From: Luteimicrobium sp049844995
GTDB taxonomy: Bacteria; Actinomycetota; Actinomycetes; Actinomycetales; Cellulomonadaceae
DNA length: 64,000 nucleotides
Assembly (NCBI RefSeq): GCF_049844995.1
Contig: NZ_JBNCMC010000001.1
Location: forward strand, 744,001-808,000
Direction: 5' to 3'
The notes beneath the pieces were generated by a model. That model saw only the letters and a list, made by a program, of their open reading frames with translations. It was not told where the DNA came from and did no database searches. Numbering within the stretch: the stretch's first letter is position 1; every line of letters begins with the position of its first letter. Shown here in pieces: positions 17,942 to 26,574 of the stretch. Made by a program: the position numbers and the translations under genes.

Positions 17942-18610
17942 ATGACACCGACCACGACACCCCGACTCGCACCCCGCACCCGGCCGCCCGACGACGCCTC
18001 GGGCCGCCCGACCACGCGCACGACGACGCCCCCACCCCGCGTGCGGCTGCGCGCCACCTGGCAGGCGCACCTCGACGCGTACGACCCCGAGGACTGCGCC
18101 CGCCCCGGCGGCGGAACCCCGGGCCACGAGCACGGCCGGCTGCTCGGGACGACGCTGCCGGAGTCGCTCGAGCCCTTCGTCCGGGGCATGCTGCTCGACC
18201 CGCCCGGACCCACGGACATCGTCCCGTTCGCCCGCCTGGACGGCGACGCCGCGGCCGACCTCCTCGACGCCCTGGCGCCGGCCGACCTCGACGACCGGCA
18301 GAACGACGCCCCGACACTCCGCGCGATCCTCGAGGCGACCGCCCTCCACCCGGACCGGCTGGAGGTCCACGGGTACGCCGTCGGGCCGGGCCGGTGCGAC
18401 GAGCGCCTGACGGCGGAGGGCTTCTACGTGCGGTTCGACGACGACGTGCACCTGTCGCGCCGCCACGACGACGGCTGCGACTGCGAGCGCCTCTGGTCCT
18501 ACGTGGTCGACGAGCTCGGGCTCGACGACGACGGCGCACGCCGGCCCGACGAGATCCTCCCGGCCTACCGCACGGACGACGAGCGGTGGTGGCGGCTGTG
18601 GTGGGACTGA
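17942..18610 (+). CDS. hypothetical protein, 222 aa
   Basis: No family recognised. The first 35 residues are a Thr/Pro/Arg-rich, probably disordered tail. The remainder is acidic and looks folded: ATWQAHLDAYDPEDC, then a helix-rich middle and VRFDDDVHLSRRHDDGCDCERLW near residue 170, with a Cys-x-Cys and His residues that could bind a metal. It ends in a Trp-rich ERWWRLWWD. No signal peptide or membrane helix. The next gene overlaps its end, which suggests co-transcription. Confidence 0.65.
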   Translation: MTPTTTPRLAPRTRPPDDASGRPTTRTTTPPPRVRLRATWQAHLDAYDPEDCARPGGGTPGHEHGRLLGTTLPESLEPFVRGMLLDPPGPTDIVPFARLDGDAAADLLDALAPADLDDRQNDAPTLRAILEATALHPDRLEVHGYAVGPGRCDERLTAEGFYVRFDDDVHLSRRHDDGCDCERLWSYVVDELGLDDDGARRPDEILPAYRTDDERWWRLWWD

Positions 18611-19278
18611 CGACCCGGGCGAGCCGGACGCTCGCGGCGTGGGTCGCGCACCGGCCGCGCCGCCTGGCCGGGGCGGCCGGCGCGCTGCTCGTCGGGGGCC
18701 TCGCTGCGGTGGCGGTCCTCGCCGTGCACGCCGGACCCGAGGGAGGCGGGGCGGCGGGCGGCGACCGGTCGACGCCGTCGGCCGCGCTCCCCCGCCCCGC
18801 CGCGACGGCGGCCGACGCCACAGACGCCCCGGCGCGGCCCGAACGGCCGCCGGACCTGGAGCGGTCGGACGAGCGCGGCGCCGCCGCGGCCGCCGTCTAC
18901 GTGCTCGAGCTCGAGCCGTACGGGCTCCATAGCGGCGACTGGCGAGACTTCGCCGCGCTGTGCTCGGCGCGGAGCAGCTGGTGCCGGGACAAGACGGCGT
19001 CCATGCGGCTCGTGGCCGCCGGCGAGGTCCGGTACGACGGGTGTGCCACCGACGTCCGGGGGCTCCGGACCACGCCGACGGACGCGCCCGACACGTTCGT
19101 CGTGACCGTCGTGCAACGGCAGGCCGCGTGCGTGCGGCATGCGCTCGCGGCCTCGGCGGACGGCGGCGTCGACGTGTACGGCGGCAACCACGACCCCGAC
19201 GCGACGCCCGACCTCATCGACGTGACCGTCCGGCACGGGAGCGCCGGGTGGCAGGTGCTGCGGGCGAGCCTCGCGTGA
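18601..19278 (+). CDS. membrane-anchored DUF6318-like protein
   Basis: 225 aa from GTG 18601; nearby GTGs at 18595 and 18598 are also possible. An N-terminal Arg-rich segment precedes one helix (LAGAAGALLVGGLAAVAVLAV, residues about 24-44), then an Ala/Pro linker and an extracellular domain: AAAAAVYVLELEPYGLHSGDWRDFAALC, SSWCRDKTASM and a third Cys in DGCATDVRGL. The pattern of a short helical repeat followed by paired Cys resembles actinobacterial DUF6318 proteins, whose role is unknown. It overlaps the preceding gene by 10 nt. Confidence 0.6.
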   Translation: MGLTTRASRTLAAWVAHRPRRLAGAAGALLVGGLAAVAVLAVHAGPEGGGAAGGDRSTPSAALPRPAATAADATDAPARPERPPDLERSDERGAAAAAVYVLELEPYGLHSGDWRDFAALCSARSSWCRDKTASMRLVAAGEVRYDGCATDVRGLRTTPTDAPDTFVVTVVQRQAACVRHALAASADGGVDVYGGNHDPDATPDLIDVTVRHGSAGWQVLRASLA

Positions 19279-19305
19279 CCAGGGCTGTTGAACGACCGAG
19301 GGCGG

Positions 19306-19815
19306 TCAGCCGGCCAGGCCCAGGAACTCCCGGATGACGGCCACCACGAGCTCGTGGTCCTCGTGCTGCGTGAGCCCGGACACCGCGACCGACCCGACGA
19401 CTCCCACTCCCTCGACCCGGACGGGGAACGCGCCGCCCGCGGCCGCGTACTCGAGGAACGGCAGCTCGTGCGCCTGCGTGAAGGTCCGTCCCCGCGCGAC
19501 CTCGCGCAGGCTCGCCAGGTACGTCGAGACGCCGAACCGCGCGACGACCCGCGCCTTCCGCTCGACCCACGAGTCGTTGTGCGGGCTCGTGCCGTCGAGC
19601 GCCGCGTGGAAGAGCTGCTGCTCGCCGCGCCGGACGTCCACGACGACGGCCAGCCCGCCGGCCCGCGCCCGCTCGACGAGCAGGCAGCCGAGCCGCCAGG
19701 CGTCGTCGTTCGTGAACGTCCGGAAGACGAGCTCGCGCTCCTGCTCCTGGAGGGCGGCGATCGTCGCGGAGAGGTCGACGTCGGGCATCGGGGTGGCGTG
19801 CGCATCGGTGGCCAT
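19306..19815 (-). CDS. UPF0303 / HbpS-GlcG-type heme-degrading domain protein
   Basis: 169 aa. It shows the DUF336-type fold in its UPF0303 version: LVFRTFTNDDAWRLGCLLVERARAGGLAVVVDVRRGEQQLF, then ERKARVVARFGVSTYLASL near residue 85 and FPVRVEGVGVVGSVAVSGLTQHEDHELVV near 130. Related proteins bind heme or cobalamin-like ligands or act as sensors; here the activity is unproven. It is convergent with the DUF6318-like gene and divergent from the SRPBCC gene. Confidence 0.75.
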   Translation of the reverse strand: MATDAHATPMPDVDLSATIAALQEQERELVFRTFTNDDAWRLGCLLVERARAGGLAVVVDVRRGEQQLFHAALDGTSPHNDSWVERKARVVARFGVSTYLASLREVARGRTFTQAHELPFLEYAAAGGAFPVRVEGVGVVGSVAVSGLTQHEDHELVVAVIREFLGLAG

Positions 19816-19969
19816 GACCGCATCGTGCCACCGCCGGACACCCTCGCGCGGCGCGCCGGGACGCCGCGCGCCGGGACCCGGTCCGCCGGCCCGCCGTGTA
19901 CGCATCGGCGGCGTCGTCGCTCCCTTGCAGGGTCGGCGCCCGCCGACGACGGACCGACAGGACGGAGCC

Positions 19970-20479
19970 ATGGTGAGGCCGATCGAGATCGAGGTGTCCG
20001 TCGACGTCGACGTGCCGGCGGAGCACGCGTGGCGCGTCGTCGCGAACTATCGCTACGACGCCGCCTGGCGGGTCGGCGTCGAGACCATGACCCAGGAGCA
20101 GCCGGTCCCGACCCCGCGCGCCGCCGACCACACCGCCGCCGACCACGGCACCGTCACCAACGACACCCGGACCGTGGAGCGCTATCGCATCCTCGGGACG
20201 CGCCGGGTCAACGTGGCACGCATCTTCGACGTCGACCCCGGCCGCAGCTTCGCGTGGCGCACGGTCAGCGGGACGGACGCGGAGGGCACGAGGACCGTCG
20301 TCCCGCTCGGCCCCGAACGGTGCCGCGTCGTCCTGCGCACCGTCTCTCGCCCGCGCGGCCTCGAGACGATCCTCCGGCCCCTGGTCGCGCCGACCCTGCG
20401 GCGCACGCTCACGGCATCGACCGTCCGGCTCTCCGACCTGCTGCTGACGCGCGAGCCCGCCGGGCAGCCCGACGCCTGA
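19970..20479 (+). CDS. SRPBCC-family (START-like) protein
   Basis: 169 aa. The pattern IEIEVSVDVDVPAEHAWRVVANYRYDAAWRVGVETM at the N-terminus and a long C-terminal helix (RPLVAPTLRRTLTASTVRLSDLLL) is typical of polyketide-cyclase/START-like small-molecule binding proteins. No ligand can be assigned. GACGGAG precedes the ATG. Divergent from the UPF0303 gene and convergent with nth. Confidence 0.7.
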   Translation: MVRPIEIEVSVDVDVPAEHAWRVVANYRYDAAWRVGVETMTQEQPVPTPRAADHTAADHGTVTNDTRTVERYRILGTRRVNVARIFDVDPGRSFAWRTVSGTDAEGTRTVVPLGPERCRVVLRTVSRPRGLETILRPLVAPTLRRTLTASTVRLSDLLLTREPAGQPDA

Positions 20480-20497
20480 GCGCCTCCGGCCCGAGCG

Positions 20498-21178
20498 TCA
20501 GCCCGCCGTACCGGCCGACGGGCACAGCCCCGCGACCGGGCACCCCGAGCAGTTCGGCTTCCGGGCGAAGCAGCAGCGGCGGCCGTGGAAGATCAGCCGG
20601 TGCGACATCATCGTCCACTCCGACCGCTCGATCAGGTCGCCCAGCGCCGTCTCGATCTTCACGGGGTCGGTCTCCTCGGTCCACCCGAGCCTCCGCGACA
20701 CCCGCTTGACGTGCGTGTCCACCGTGATGCCCGGCACCCCGAACGCGTTCCCGAGCACCACGTTCGCGGTCTTGCGGCCCACGCCCGGCAGGGTCACGAG
20801 GTCCTCCAGCCGGCCCGGCACCTCGCCGTCGAACCGCTCCACGAGCGCCTGCCCCAGCCCCATCAGCGACGCCGACTTCGCCCGGAAGAAGCCCAGCGGC
20901 TTGAGGATGGTCTCCAGCTCGTCCCGGTCCGCGCCCGCGTACGCCGCGGCGTCGGGGAACCGGCGGAACAGCGTCGGCGTCACCTGGTTGACCCGCACGT
21001 CCGTCGTCTGCGCCGACAGCACGGTCGCGACCAGCAGCTCCAACGGGCTCGTGAAGTCAAGCTCGCACCGGGCGTCCGGGTACGTCTCCGCGAGCTCGCG
21101 GTCCACCCGCCGCGCGCGGCGCACCAGCCCGAGATGCGTCGTCGGCGGCTTGGCCGGGACCTTCGTGGAAGCTGCCAT
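20498..21178 (-). CDS. nth: endonuclease III (DNA glycosylase/AP lyase)
   Basis: 226 aa. The enzyme removes oxidised pyrimidines and nicks AP sites. The helix-hairpin-helix LPGVGRKTANVVLGNAFG carries the catalytic Lys (RKTAN), followed by VDTHVKRVSRRLGW with the catalytic Asp. Near the C-terminus the Cys residues in RRCCFARKPNCSGCPVAGLC bind the [4Fe-4S] cluster in the usual C-x6-C-x2-C-x5-C spacing. Its head-to-head position beside the Crp-family gene is typical of actinobacteria. Confidence 0.95.
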   Translation of the reverse strand: MAASTKVPAKPPTTHLGLVRRARRVDRELAETYPDARCELDFTSPLELLVATVLSAQTTDVRVNQVTPTLFRRFPDAAAYAGADRDELETILKPLGFFRAKSASLMGLGQALVERFDGEVPGRLEDLVTLPGVGRKTANVVLGNAFGVPGITVDTHVKRVSRRLGWTEETDPVKIETALGDLIERSEWTMMSHRLIFHGRRCCFARKPNCSGCPVAGLCPSAGTAG

Positions 21179-21392
21179 GCCGCCACCCTAGAGCCGGCCA
21201 CCCACCACCGCCCGCGGCCTCGCGCCGCACCCGCCGGGAGGGCCCCGGAGAACCGCCCGGACGCCACCTGCCCGCATGACCTCGCAGGATGCGGCAGACT
21301 GTAGGGGACCGCGACGGCGTCGCGCCGGACAGCGGCCGCTCCCAGCCGGCACACCCCCGATCGCCGGCGACGACGACGAAGGACCAAACGGC

Positions 21393-22070
21393 GTGGACGA
21401 CGAGGTTGTTCTCAAGGCCCCCCTCTTCGCAACCATGGAACCCGAGGAGACCCGCAAGCTCTTCGAGTCGATGCAGAAGGTCACCCTCGGGCGAGGCGAG
21501 ATCCTCTTCCACGAGGGCGAGTCCGGCGACCGGCTGTACGTGATCGCGCGAGGCAAGGTCAAGCTCGGCCGCCGAGCCCCCGACGGACGCGAGAATCTCC
21601 TGTCCGTCCTGGGCCCCGGCGAGATGTTCGGCGAGCTGTCGCTGTTCGACCCCGGACCCCGCACCGCCACCGCGTCCGCCGTCTCCGACGCCCTCCTCTA
21701 CGAGCTCCACAACAAGCAGCTCGTCGCCTGGCTCACCGAGCACCCCGGCGTCTCCAGCCACCTGCTGCGCGCGCTCGCACAGCGCCTGCGTCGCACCAAC
21801 GACTCGCTCGCCGACCTCGTCTTCTCCGACGTCCCCGGCCGCGTCGCCAAGGCGCTCCTCGACCTCGCGAGCAAGTTCGGCGAAGCCACCCCCGACGGCG
21901 TCCGCGTCGCCCACGACCTCACCCAGGAAGAGCTCGCGCAGCTCGTCGGCGCGTCCCGCGAGACCGTCAACAAGGCGCTGGCGGACTTCACGCAGCGGCA
22001 ATGGGTGAGGCGCGAGGGCCGTGCGGTCGTCCTGCTCGACGTGGACCGCCTGGAGCGTCGCGCGCGCTGA
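21393..22070 (+). CDS. Crp/Fnr-family transcriptional regulator (GlxR/Crp-like)
   Basis: 225 aa from GTG 21393; the family's N-terminus (VDDEVVLKAPLFATMEPEE) begins here. The cyclic-nucleotide-binding domain has FHEGESGDRLYVIARGKVKL and the phosphate-binding cassette GEMFGELSLFDPGPRTATASA near residue 80, compatible with cAMP binding. A long dimer helix follows. The C-terminal winged helix is LTQEELAQLVGASRETVNKALADF near 180, whose recognition helix (R-E-T-V-N-K) is that of global actinobacterial Crp/GlxR. Followed by two strong hairpins in a convergent intergenic gap. Confidence 0.92.
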   Translation: MDDEVVLKAPLFATMEPEETRKLFESMQKVTLGRGEILFHEGESGDRLYVIARGKVKLGRRAPDGRENLLSVLGPGEMFGELSLFDPGPRTATASAVSDALLYELHNKQLVAWLTEHPGVSSHLLRALAQRLRRTNDSLADLVFSDVPGRVAKALLDLASKFGEATPDGVRVAHDLTQEELAQLVGASRETVNKALADFTQRQWVRREGRAVVLLDVDRLERRAR

Positions 22071-22098
22071 GGTACTCCGGCGGTCCGTGGTCGGGTCC

Positions 22099-22205
22099 GC
22101 GGAATGAGCGGGGAGAGGGCGTCGGATCTTCCATCCGCTCACTCGTTCCTCGCTCGCTCCCGCCAGACCCACCACGATCCGACGCCCTCTCCCCGCTCAT
22201 TCCGC
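22099..22205. repeat. perfect 30-bp inverted repeat with 47-nt loop (element E5)
   Basis: Arms at 22099-22128 and 22176-22205 are exact reverse complements containing GAATGAGCGGGGAGAGGGCG. They flank a 47-nt, pyrimidine-rich loop with CGCTC words repeated. It lies 28 nt after the crp stop, in the 325-nt convergent gap before ridA. The long loop is unlike a simple terminator. Confidence 0.7.
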
Positions 22206-22245
22206 TCGGCGGTTGGGTCGCCCTATGTGGCTCTGCATGCACGAC

Positions 22246-22278
22246 GACGGCGGTCGCCCGGGGTGGGCGACCGCCGTC
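22246..22278. terminator. bidirectional transcription terminator
   Basis: GACGGCGGTCGCCC (22246-22259) pairs perfectly with 22265-22278 around a 5-nt loop, followed by TCTCGCT. It lies between the convergent crp and ridA genes, where a terminator is expected. The remainder of the gap (22279-22395) holds nothing I recognise. Confidence 0.75.
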
Positions 22279-22395
22279 TCTCGCTGGGGTGCTCGGGTTC
22301 AGGTGGCCGGTCATGACGCCGGCACACCGCCCCGCAGTCCCGGCCGTTCCGCGAAGTAGCCGGGCGGCCCGGATATCTCGGCGGAGCGGGTCAGG

Positions 22396-22875
22396 TCAGG
22401 CCGGGAGCTCCGCGATCAGCTCGACCTCGACCGGGGAGTCGAGCGGGAGGACCGTGACGCCGACCGCGCTGCGGGCGTGGACGCCCGCGTCGTCGAGCCA
22501 CTCGCCGAGGGCCAGGCTCGCGCCGTTGATGACGCCCGGCTGGCCGGTGAACGACGGGTCCGACGCCACGAAGCCGGTGAGCTTGACGATGCGGACGCCG
22601 TCGAGGGTGCCCGCGACCGACCGGACCGCCGCCAAGGCGTTCAGGACGCACACGCGCGCCAACCCGGCGGCGTCGGCCGGGGGAACCAGGCCGGGACCGT
22701 CGCCGACCTTGCCCGTGACCGGGAGCGCGCCGTCCACGAACGGGAGCTGGCCCGACACGTACACGTGGTTGCCGCTGCGGACCGCGGGGACGTACGCGGC
22801 CACGGGGGCGGCGACGTCGGGCAGGGTGATGCCGAGCTCCGCGAGGCGGGCCTCGACGGACGCCACGCCGGTCAC
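22396..22875 (-). CDS. RidA/YjgF-family protein
   Basis: 159 aa. RidA proteins hydrolyse reactive enamine/imine intermediates such as 2-aminoacrylate. The layout SVEARLAELGITLPDVAAPVAAYVPAVRSGNHVYVSGQLPF, then VCVLNALAAVRSVAGTLDGV and VGVTVLPLDSPVEVELIAEL, is the long actinobacterial RidA variant. In this variant the canonical C-terminal substrate-binding Arg is not obvious. I chose GTG 22875 because it overlaps the DUF4177 stop (GTGA); another GTG at 22866 is possible. Co-transcribed with DUF4177. Confidence 0.85.
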   Translation of the reverse strand: MTGVASVEARLAELGITLPDVAAPVAAYVPAVRSGNHVYVSGQLPFVDGALPVTGKVGDGPGLVPPADAAGLARVCVLNALAAVRSVAGTLDGVRIVKLTGFVASDPSFTGQPGVINGASLALGEWLDDAGVHARSAVGVTVLPLDSPVEVELIAELPA

Positions 22876-23033
22876 TCCCCCGTCGGGCGCTTGAGGTAGG
22901 CCACGAGCCCGTTGCCGTCGGGGCCGGTCACCACCTGCACGAGCTCCCAGCCGTCCGCGCCCCACTGGTCGAGCACAGCCTTGGTGTTGTGGATGATGAG
23001 GGGGATCGTCGCGTACTCCCAGGTCTTCGCCAT
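22872..23033 (-). CDS. DUF4177 small protein
   Basis: 53 aa. The pattern KTWEYATIPLIIHNTKAVLDQWGADGWELVQV is that of short DUF4177 proteins usually found between a WhiB or penicillin-binding gene and ridA in actinobacteria; function unknown. The ATG at 23033 has TACGCT (23041-23046) 7 nt upstream, fitting leaderless transcription. It overlaps ridA and is divergent from the penicillin-binding protein gene. Confidence 0.85.
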   Translation of the reverse strand: MAKTWEYATIPLIIHNTKAVLDQWGADGWELVQVVTGPDGNGLVAYLKRPTGE

Positions 23034-23139
23034 GCGACCGAGCGTAGCCGCGCAGACGCCTTGCTTCTCACGAAACCCGCACAACCCCGCCGCGATCGCC
23101 GCCCGGAGACGCCCAGGTGCCTCACGTAGCCTAGGCATC

Positions 23140-25530
23140 ATGGCTTCTCCTGCGGCTCCGCCTCCTCGCCCCCGCGGCCACAAGGTCAACGCCTTCCAGC
23201 TCATCGCGCTGCTGCTCGCGTTCGTCCTCGTCGCGACCGTCGGCGGCGTGCTGGCGGCCGGGCTGTTCATCCCCGCCGTCGCGGGCGCGAAGGCCGTCAC
23301 CGACACCACCATCGAGGTGTTCAACGACCTGCCGACGGAGCTCGAGCAGAAGCCCCTCCCCCAGACGTCGACCTTCTACGCGAGCGACGGCAAGACCGTC
23401 CTGGCGCGGTTCTACGACCAGAACCGCACGGACGTCTCCCTCAAGGAGATCTCGCCGTACATGCAGCACGCGATGGTCGCGATCGAGGACAAGCGGTTCT
23501 ACGAGCACGGCGGCATCGACGTCCAGGGCACCCTGCGCGCGCTCGTCAACAACGCGACGTCGTCGGACACCCAGGGCGCGTCGACGCTGACGCAGCAGTA
23601 CGTCAAGAACGTGCTGATCCAGAACGCGCTCGCCGAGACCGACCCGGCCAAGAAGGCCGCAGCGCTGGAGGCTGCGCGGGGCAAGACCGAGGAGCGCAAG
23701 CTGCGTGAGGCGAAGCTCGCGATCTCCCTCGAGAAGAACATGACCAAGGACCAGATCCTCGAGGGCTACCTCAACATCGCCCAGTTCGGCCTCAAGGTGT
23801 ACGGCGTCGAGGCGGCGGCGGAGTACTACTTCTCGACGACGGCGGCCAAGCTCACCCCGGTCCAGGCGGCCACGATCGCCGGCATCACCCAGCGTCCCGG
23901 CGACTACGACCCGACCGTCAACCCGGGCGACTCGCAGCGCCGTCGCAACCAGGTCCTCAACGACATGTACCAGCAGTCGTACATCACCAAGAAGCAGTAC
24001 GACCAGGCAGTGAAGACCCCGCTGAAGAAGTCGCTGAAGATCGACACGACCTCGATCACGAACGGCTGCCAGCCCGCGACCGCGGCCGCGCTGTTCTGCG
24101 ACTACGTCACGCGCGTCATCTCCAACAACGACGACGGCGCGTTCAGCTCGTGGGGCAAGACCTCCAGCGCGCGTCTCGACACCCTGAAGAAGGGTGGCTA
24201 CAAGGTCGTCACGACGATCGACCTCAAGGACCAGAAGATCGCGACCAAGAAGGTCCGCAACGCGGTCCCGGTCGGGAAGAAGTCCACCACCACGACCAAG
24301 AGCGGCAGCGTCATCAAGCTTCAGCTCGAGAGCGCCCTCGCCTCGGTCGAACCCGGAACGGGCAAGGTCATCGCGCTGGCGCAGAACCGACCGTTCGACG
24401 GGTCGGCCAAGCCCATCAAGAACGGCTCCTCCGTGAACTTCGCGGCCGACCAGGACCATGGCGGGTCCCAGGGCTTCTCGCCCGGGTCGAGCTTCAAGGT
24501 GTTCGTGCTGGCGGAATGGCTCAAGGAGGGCCACTCGCTCTACGAGAACGTCAACGGGACCCCGCGGACGTTCCCCAGGACGGCGTTCCACGCCTCGTGC
24601 ATCCGCGGCTGGAGCCCGTGGACCGTCGGTAACTCCGACGGCAGCGAGACGGGCTCGATGAACGTCCTGCGCGCGACCTACGACTCGGTCAACGCGGCCT
24701 ACGGCGACATGGAGACACGACTCGACATGTGCGGCATCGGGAAGACCGCCGAGTCGATGGGCTTCCGGGGTTCGGCGACCGGCGACTCGAAGGTGCGGGT
24801 GACCGGACCCTCCATGGCCCTCGGAACCCAGAACACCTCGCCCCTCCAGCAGGCTGCGGCGTACGCGACGCTGGCCTCGAACGGGACGTACTGCGAGCCG
24901 ATCGCGATCACCTCGATCACCAACGCCAAGGGCAAGAAGCTCCAGGTCCCCAGCGCCCACTGCGACTCGGGTGCTCTCGACCCGAAGATCGCGTCGACGA
25001 TCACGTACGCACTGAGCAACGTCCTCACCCAGGGCTCCGCCAAGGGCAACCAGCTTGCTGACGGCCGGACCGCCGTCGGCAAGACCGGTACCGCGCAGCG
25101 CTCGAAGGCCGTCTGGTTCGTCGGCTACACGCCCCAGCTCTCGACCGCAGTCGTGGTCACGAACGCCGAGAAGGAGGTCGACCTCCACAACGTCACGGTC
25201 GCGGGCTCCAAGTACGCCCCGACCGAGCAGCGCTGGATGTACGGCGGCACGATCTCTGCGCCCACCTGGAAGGCCTACATGGACGAGGCCCTCGCCGGTG
25301 AGCCGAACGAGTCCTTCCCGTCCCCCGACTCGAGCCTGGTCGGCAAACCCAAGGCTCCGGTCAAGACGGACACCGGCTCCAGCACGAAGTCGAGCGGCAA
25401 GAGCGACTCCAAGGACACCAGCTCCAAGGACAGCAGCTCCAAGGACAGCAGCTCGAAGGACACCAGCAGCGGCGGTTCGAGCGACAAGGGCGGCAAGGGC
25501 GGCGGCGACAAGCACGGCGGGGGCAAGTAG
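23140..25530 (+). CDS. class A bifunctional penicillin-binding protein (transglycosylase/transpeptidase)
   Basis: 796 aa. A short cytoplasmic tail and one helix (residues about 18-48) anchor it. The GT51 transglycosylase has the catalytic Glu116 in AIEDKRFYEHGGID and STLTQQYVKN. The transpeptidase shows SxxK as SSFK (Ser450, Lys453), SxN in YDSVNAAYGD near 516 and KTGTAQ at Lys648. The last 45 residues are a low-complexity Ser/Lys/Asp tail with SSKD repeats ending Gly/His-rich, likely wall-spanning. TAGCCT (23127-23132) lies 7 nt before the ATG, a leaderless arrangement. The protein polymerises and cross-links peptidoglycan. The metallophosphoesterase gene follows after 3 nt. Confidence 0.95.
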   Translation: MASPAAPPPRPRGHKVNAFQLIALLLAFVLVATVGGVLAAGLFIPAVAGAKAVTDTTIEVFNDLPTELEQKPLPQTSTFYASDGKTVLARFYDQNRTDVSLKEISPYMQHAMVAIEDKRFYEHGGIDVQGTLRALVNNATSSDTQGASTLTQQYVKNVLIQNALAETDPAKKAAALEAARGKTEERKLREAKLAISLEKNMTKDQILEGYLNIAQFGLKVYGVEAAAEYYFSTTAAKLTPVQAATIAGITQRPGDYDPTVNPGDSQRRRNQVLNDMYQQSYITKKQYDQAVKTPLKKSLKIDTTSITNGCQPATAAALFCDYVTRVISNNDDGAFSSWGKTSSARLDTLKKGGYKVVTTIDLKDQKIATKKVRNAVPVGKKSTTTTKSGSVIKLQLESALASVEPGTGKVIALAQNRPFDGSAKPIKNGSSVNFAADQDHGGSQGFSPGSSFKVFVLAEWLKEGHSLYENVNGTPRTFPRTAFHASCIRGWSPWTVGNSDGSETGSMNVLRATYDSVNAAYGDMETRLDMCGIGKTAESMGFRGSATGDSKVRVTGPSMALGTQNTSPLQQAAAYATLASNGTYCEPIAITSITNAKGKKLQVPSAHCDSGALDPKIASTITYALSNVLTQGSAKGNQLADGRTAVGKTGTAQRSKAVWFVGYTPQLSTAVVVTNAEKEVDLHNVTVAGSKYAPTEQRWMYGGTISAPTWKAYMDEALAGEPNESFPSPDSSLVGKPKAPVKTDTGSSTKSSGKSDSKDTSSKDSSSKDSSSKDTSSGGSSDKGGKGGGDKHGGGK

Positions 25531-25533
25531 CCG

Positions 25534-26544
25534 GTGACCGCTGGACGACGCGCGCTCGGCGCGCTGGGGTTCGTGGCGGCGTCGGCGACGGCAGGTGTGG
25601 GGTACGCGCTGTGGGAGGCGCGCCAGTACACGCTGCGGGACAGGACCGTCCCGGTGCTGCCGCCGGGCCAGCCCGACCTGACGATCCTCCACTTCTCCGA
25701 CCTGCACCTGGTCCCCACCCAGGCGGACAAGATCGCGTGGGTGCGCGACCTGGCGTCGCTCCGACCGGACTTCGTCGTCGACACGGGCGACAACATGGCG
25801 CACCGCGACGCGCTGCGACCCCTGCTGCACGCGCTCGAGCCGTTGATGAGCACGCCCGGAGCCTTCGTCATGGGCTCGAACGACTACTACGCGCCCATGC
25901 CGAAGAATCCGGCGCGCTACCTCAGGCGCGACGCCCGCAAGGGTCCGGTCGTGAACCCGCCCAACCTCCCGGCCGCAGCGCTCGCCGCAGCGCTGACGGG
26001 CGCGGGCTGGAGGGACCTCACGAACCGGCGCGACGTCGTCGACCTCGACGACCGTCCCGCGGGAGCCGCGCGCCGGATCGAGCTGGTCGGCGTCGACGAC
26101 CCGCACCTCGACCGCGACCTCTTCCCGCCGCGCCTGCCGGCCTCGGTGCCGCCGCACGCGTGGACCGAGGGCCCCGACGCGGACGCGCCGGCCGACCCGG
26201 CCGCCGCCGAGCCGCTCGTCCGGCTCGGCGTCACCCACGCGCCGTACGTGCGCGTCCTCGACCAGATGTACGACGACGGCGCCGAGCTGATCCTCGCCGG
26301 CCACACGCACGGCGGGCAGCTGTGCCTCCCGGGCTACGGGGCGCTCGTGACCAACTGCGACGTCGACCGGGAGCGAGCCAGTGGCCTGCACGGCTGGCCG
26401 GGCGCCAGCCCGGCCACCCCGGCGGGCGCCGGCTCGACGTGGCTCAACGTGTGCGCCGGGCTCGGCACGAGCCCGTACACGCCGGTCCGCTTCGCCTGCC
26501 GCCCCGAGGCCGTCCTGCTCCGCCTCACCGCCCGCGCGTCGTAG
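25534..26544 (+). CDS. membrane-associated metallophosphoesterase
   Basis: 336 aa from GTG 25534, three bases after the penicillin-binding protein stop. After a short N-terminal helix the calcineurin-like motifs appear in order: HFSDLHL, DTGDNMAH, GSNDYY, VTHAP and GHTHGGQ. Actinobacteria commonly carry this phosphoesterase directly behind the class A penicillin-binding protein, suggesting a cell-envelope role. The substrate is unknown; bacterial relatives include lipid-pyrophosphate phosphatases. Confidence 0.9.
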   Translation: MTAGRRALGALGFVAASATAGVGYALWEARQYTLRDRTVPVLPPGQPDLTILHFSDLHLVPTQADKIAWVRDLASLRPDFVVDTGDNMAHRDALRPLLHALEPLMSTPGAFVMGSNDYYAPMPKNPARYLRRDARKGPVVNPPNLPAAALAAALTGAGWRDLTNRRDVVDLDDRPAGAARRIELVGVDDPHLDRDLFPPRLPASVPPHAWTEGPDADAPADPAAAEPLVRLGVTHAPYVRVLDQMYDDGAELILAGHTHGGQLCLPGYGALVTNCDVDRERASGLHGWPGASPATPAGAGSTWLNVCAGLGTSPYTPVRFACRPEAVLLRLTARAS

Positions 26545-26574
26545 CGCGCTCCCGGCTCGGGCGGGCCGGCGCCC

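Noticed and set aside
25380..25500. Tandem repeat or minisatellite at the penicillin-binding protein end
   Set aside because: It is codon-level SSKD low-complexity coding typical of wall-spanning tails, not a DNA repeat with independent function.
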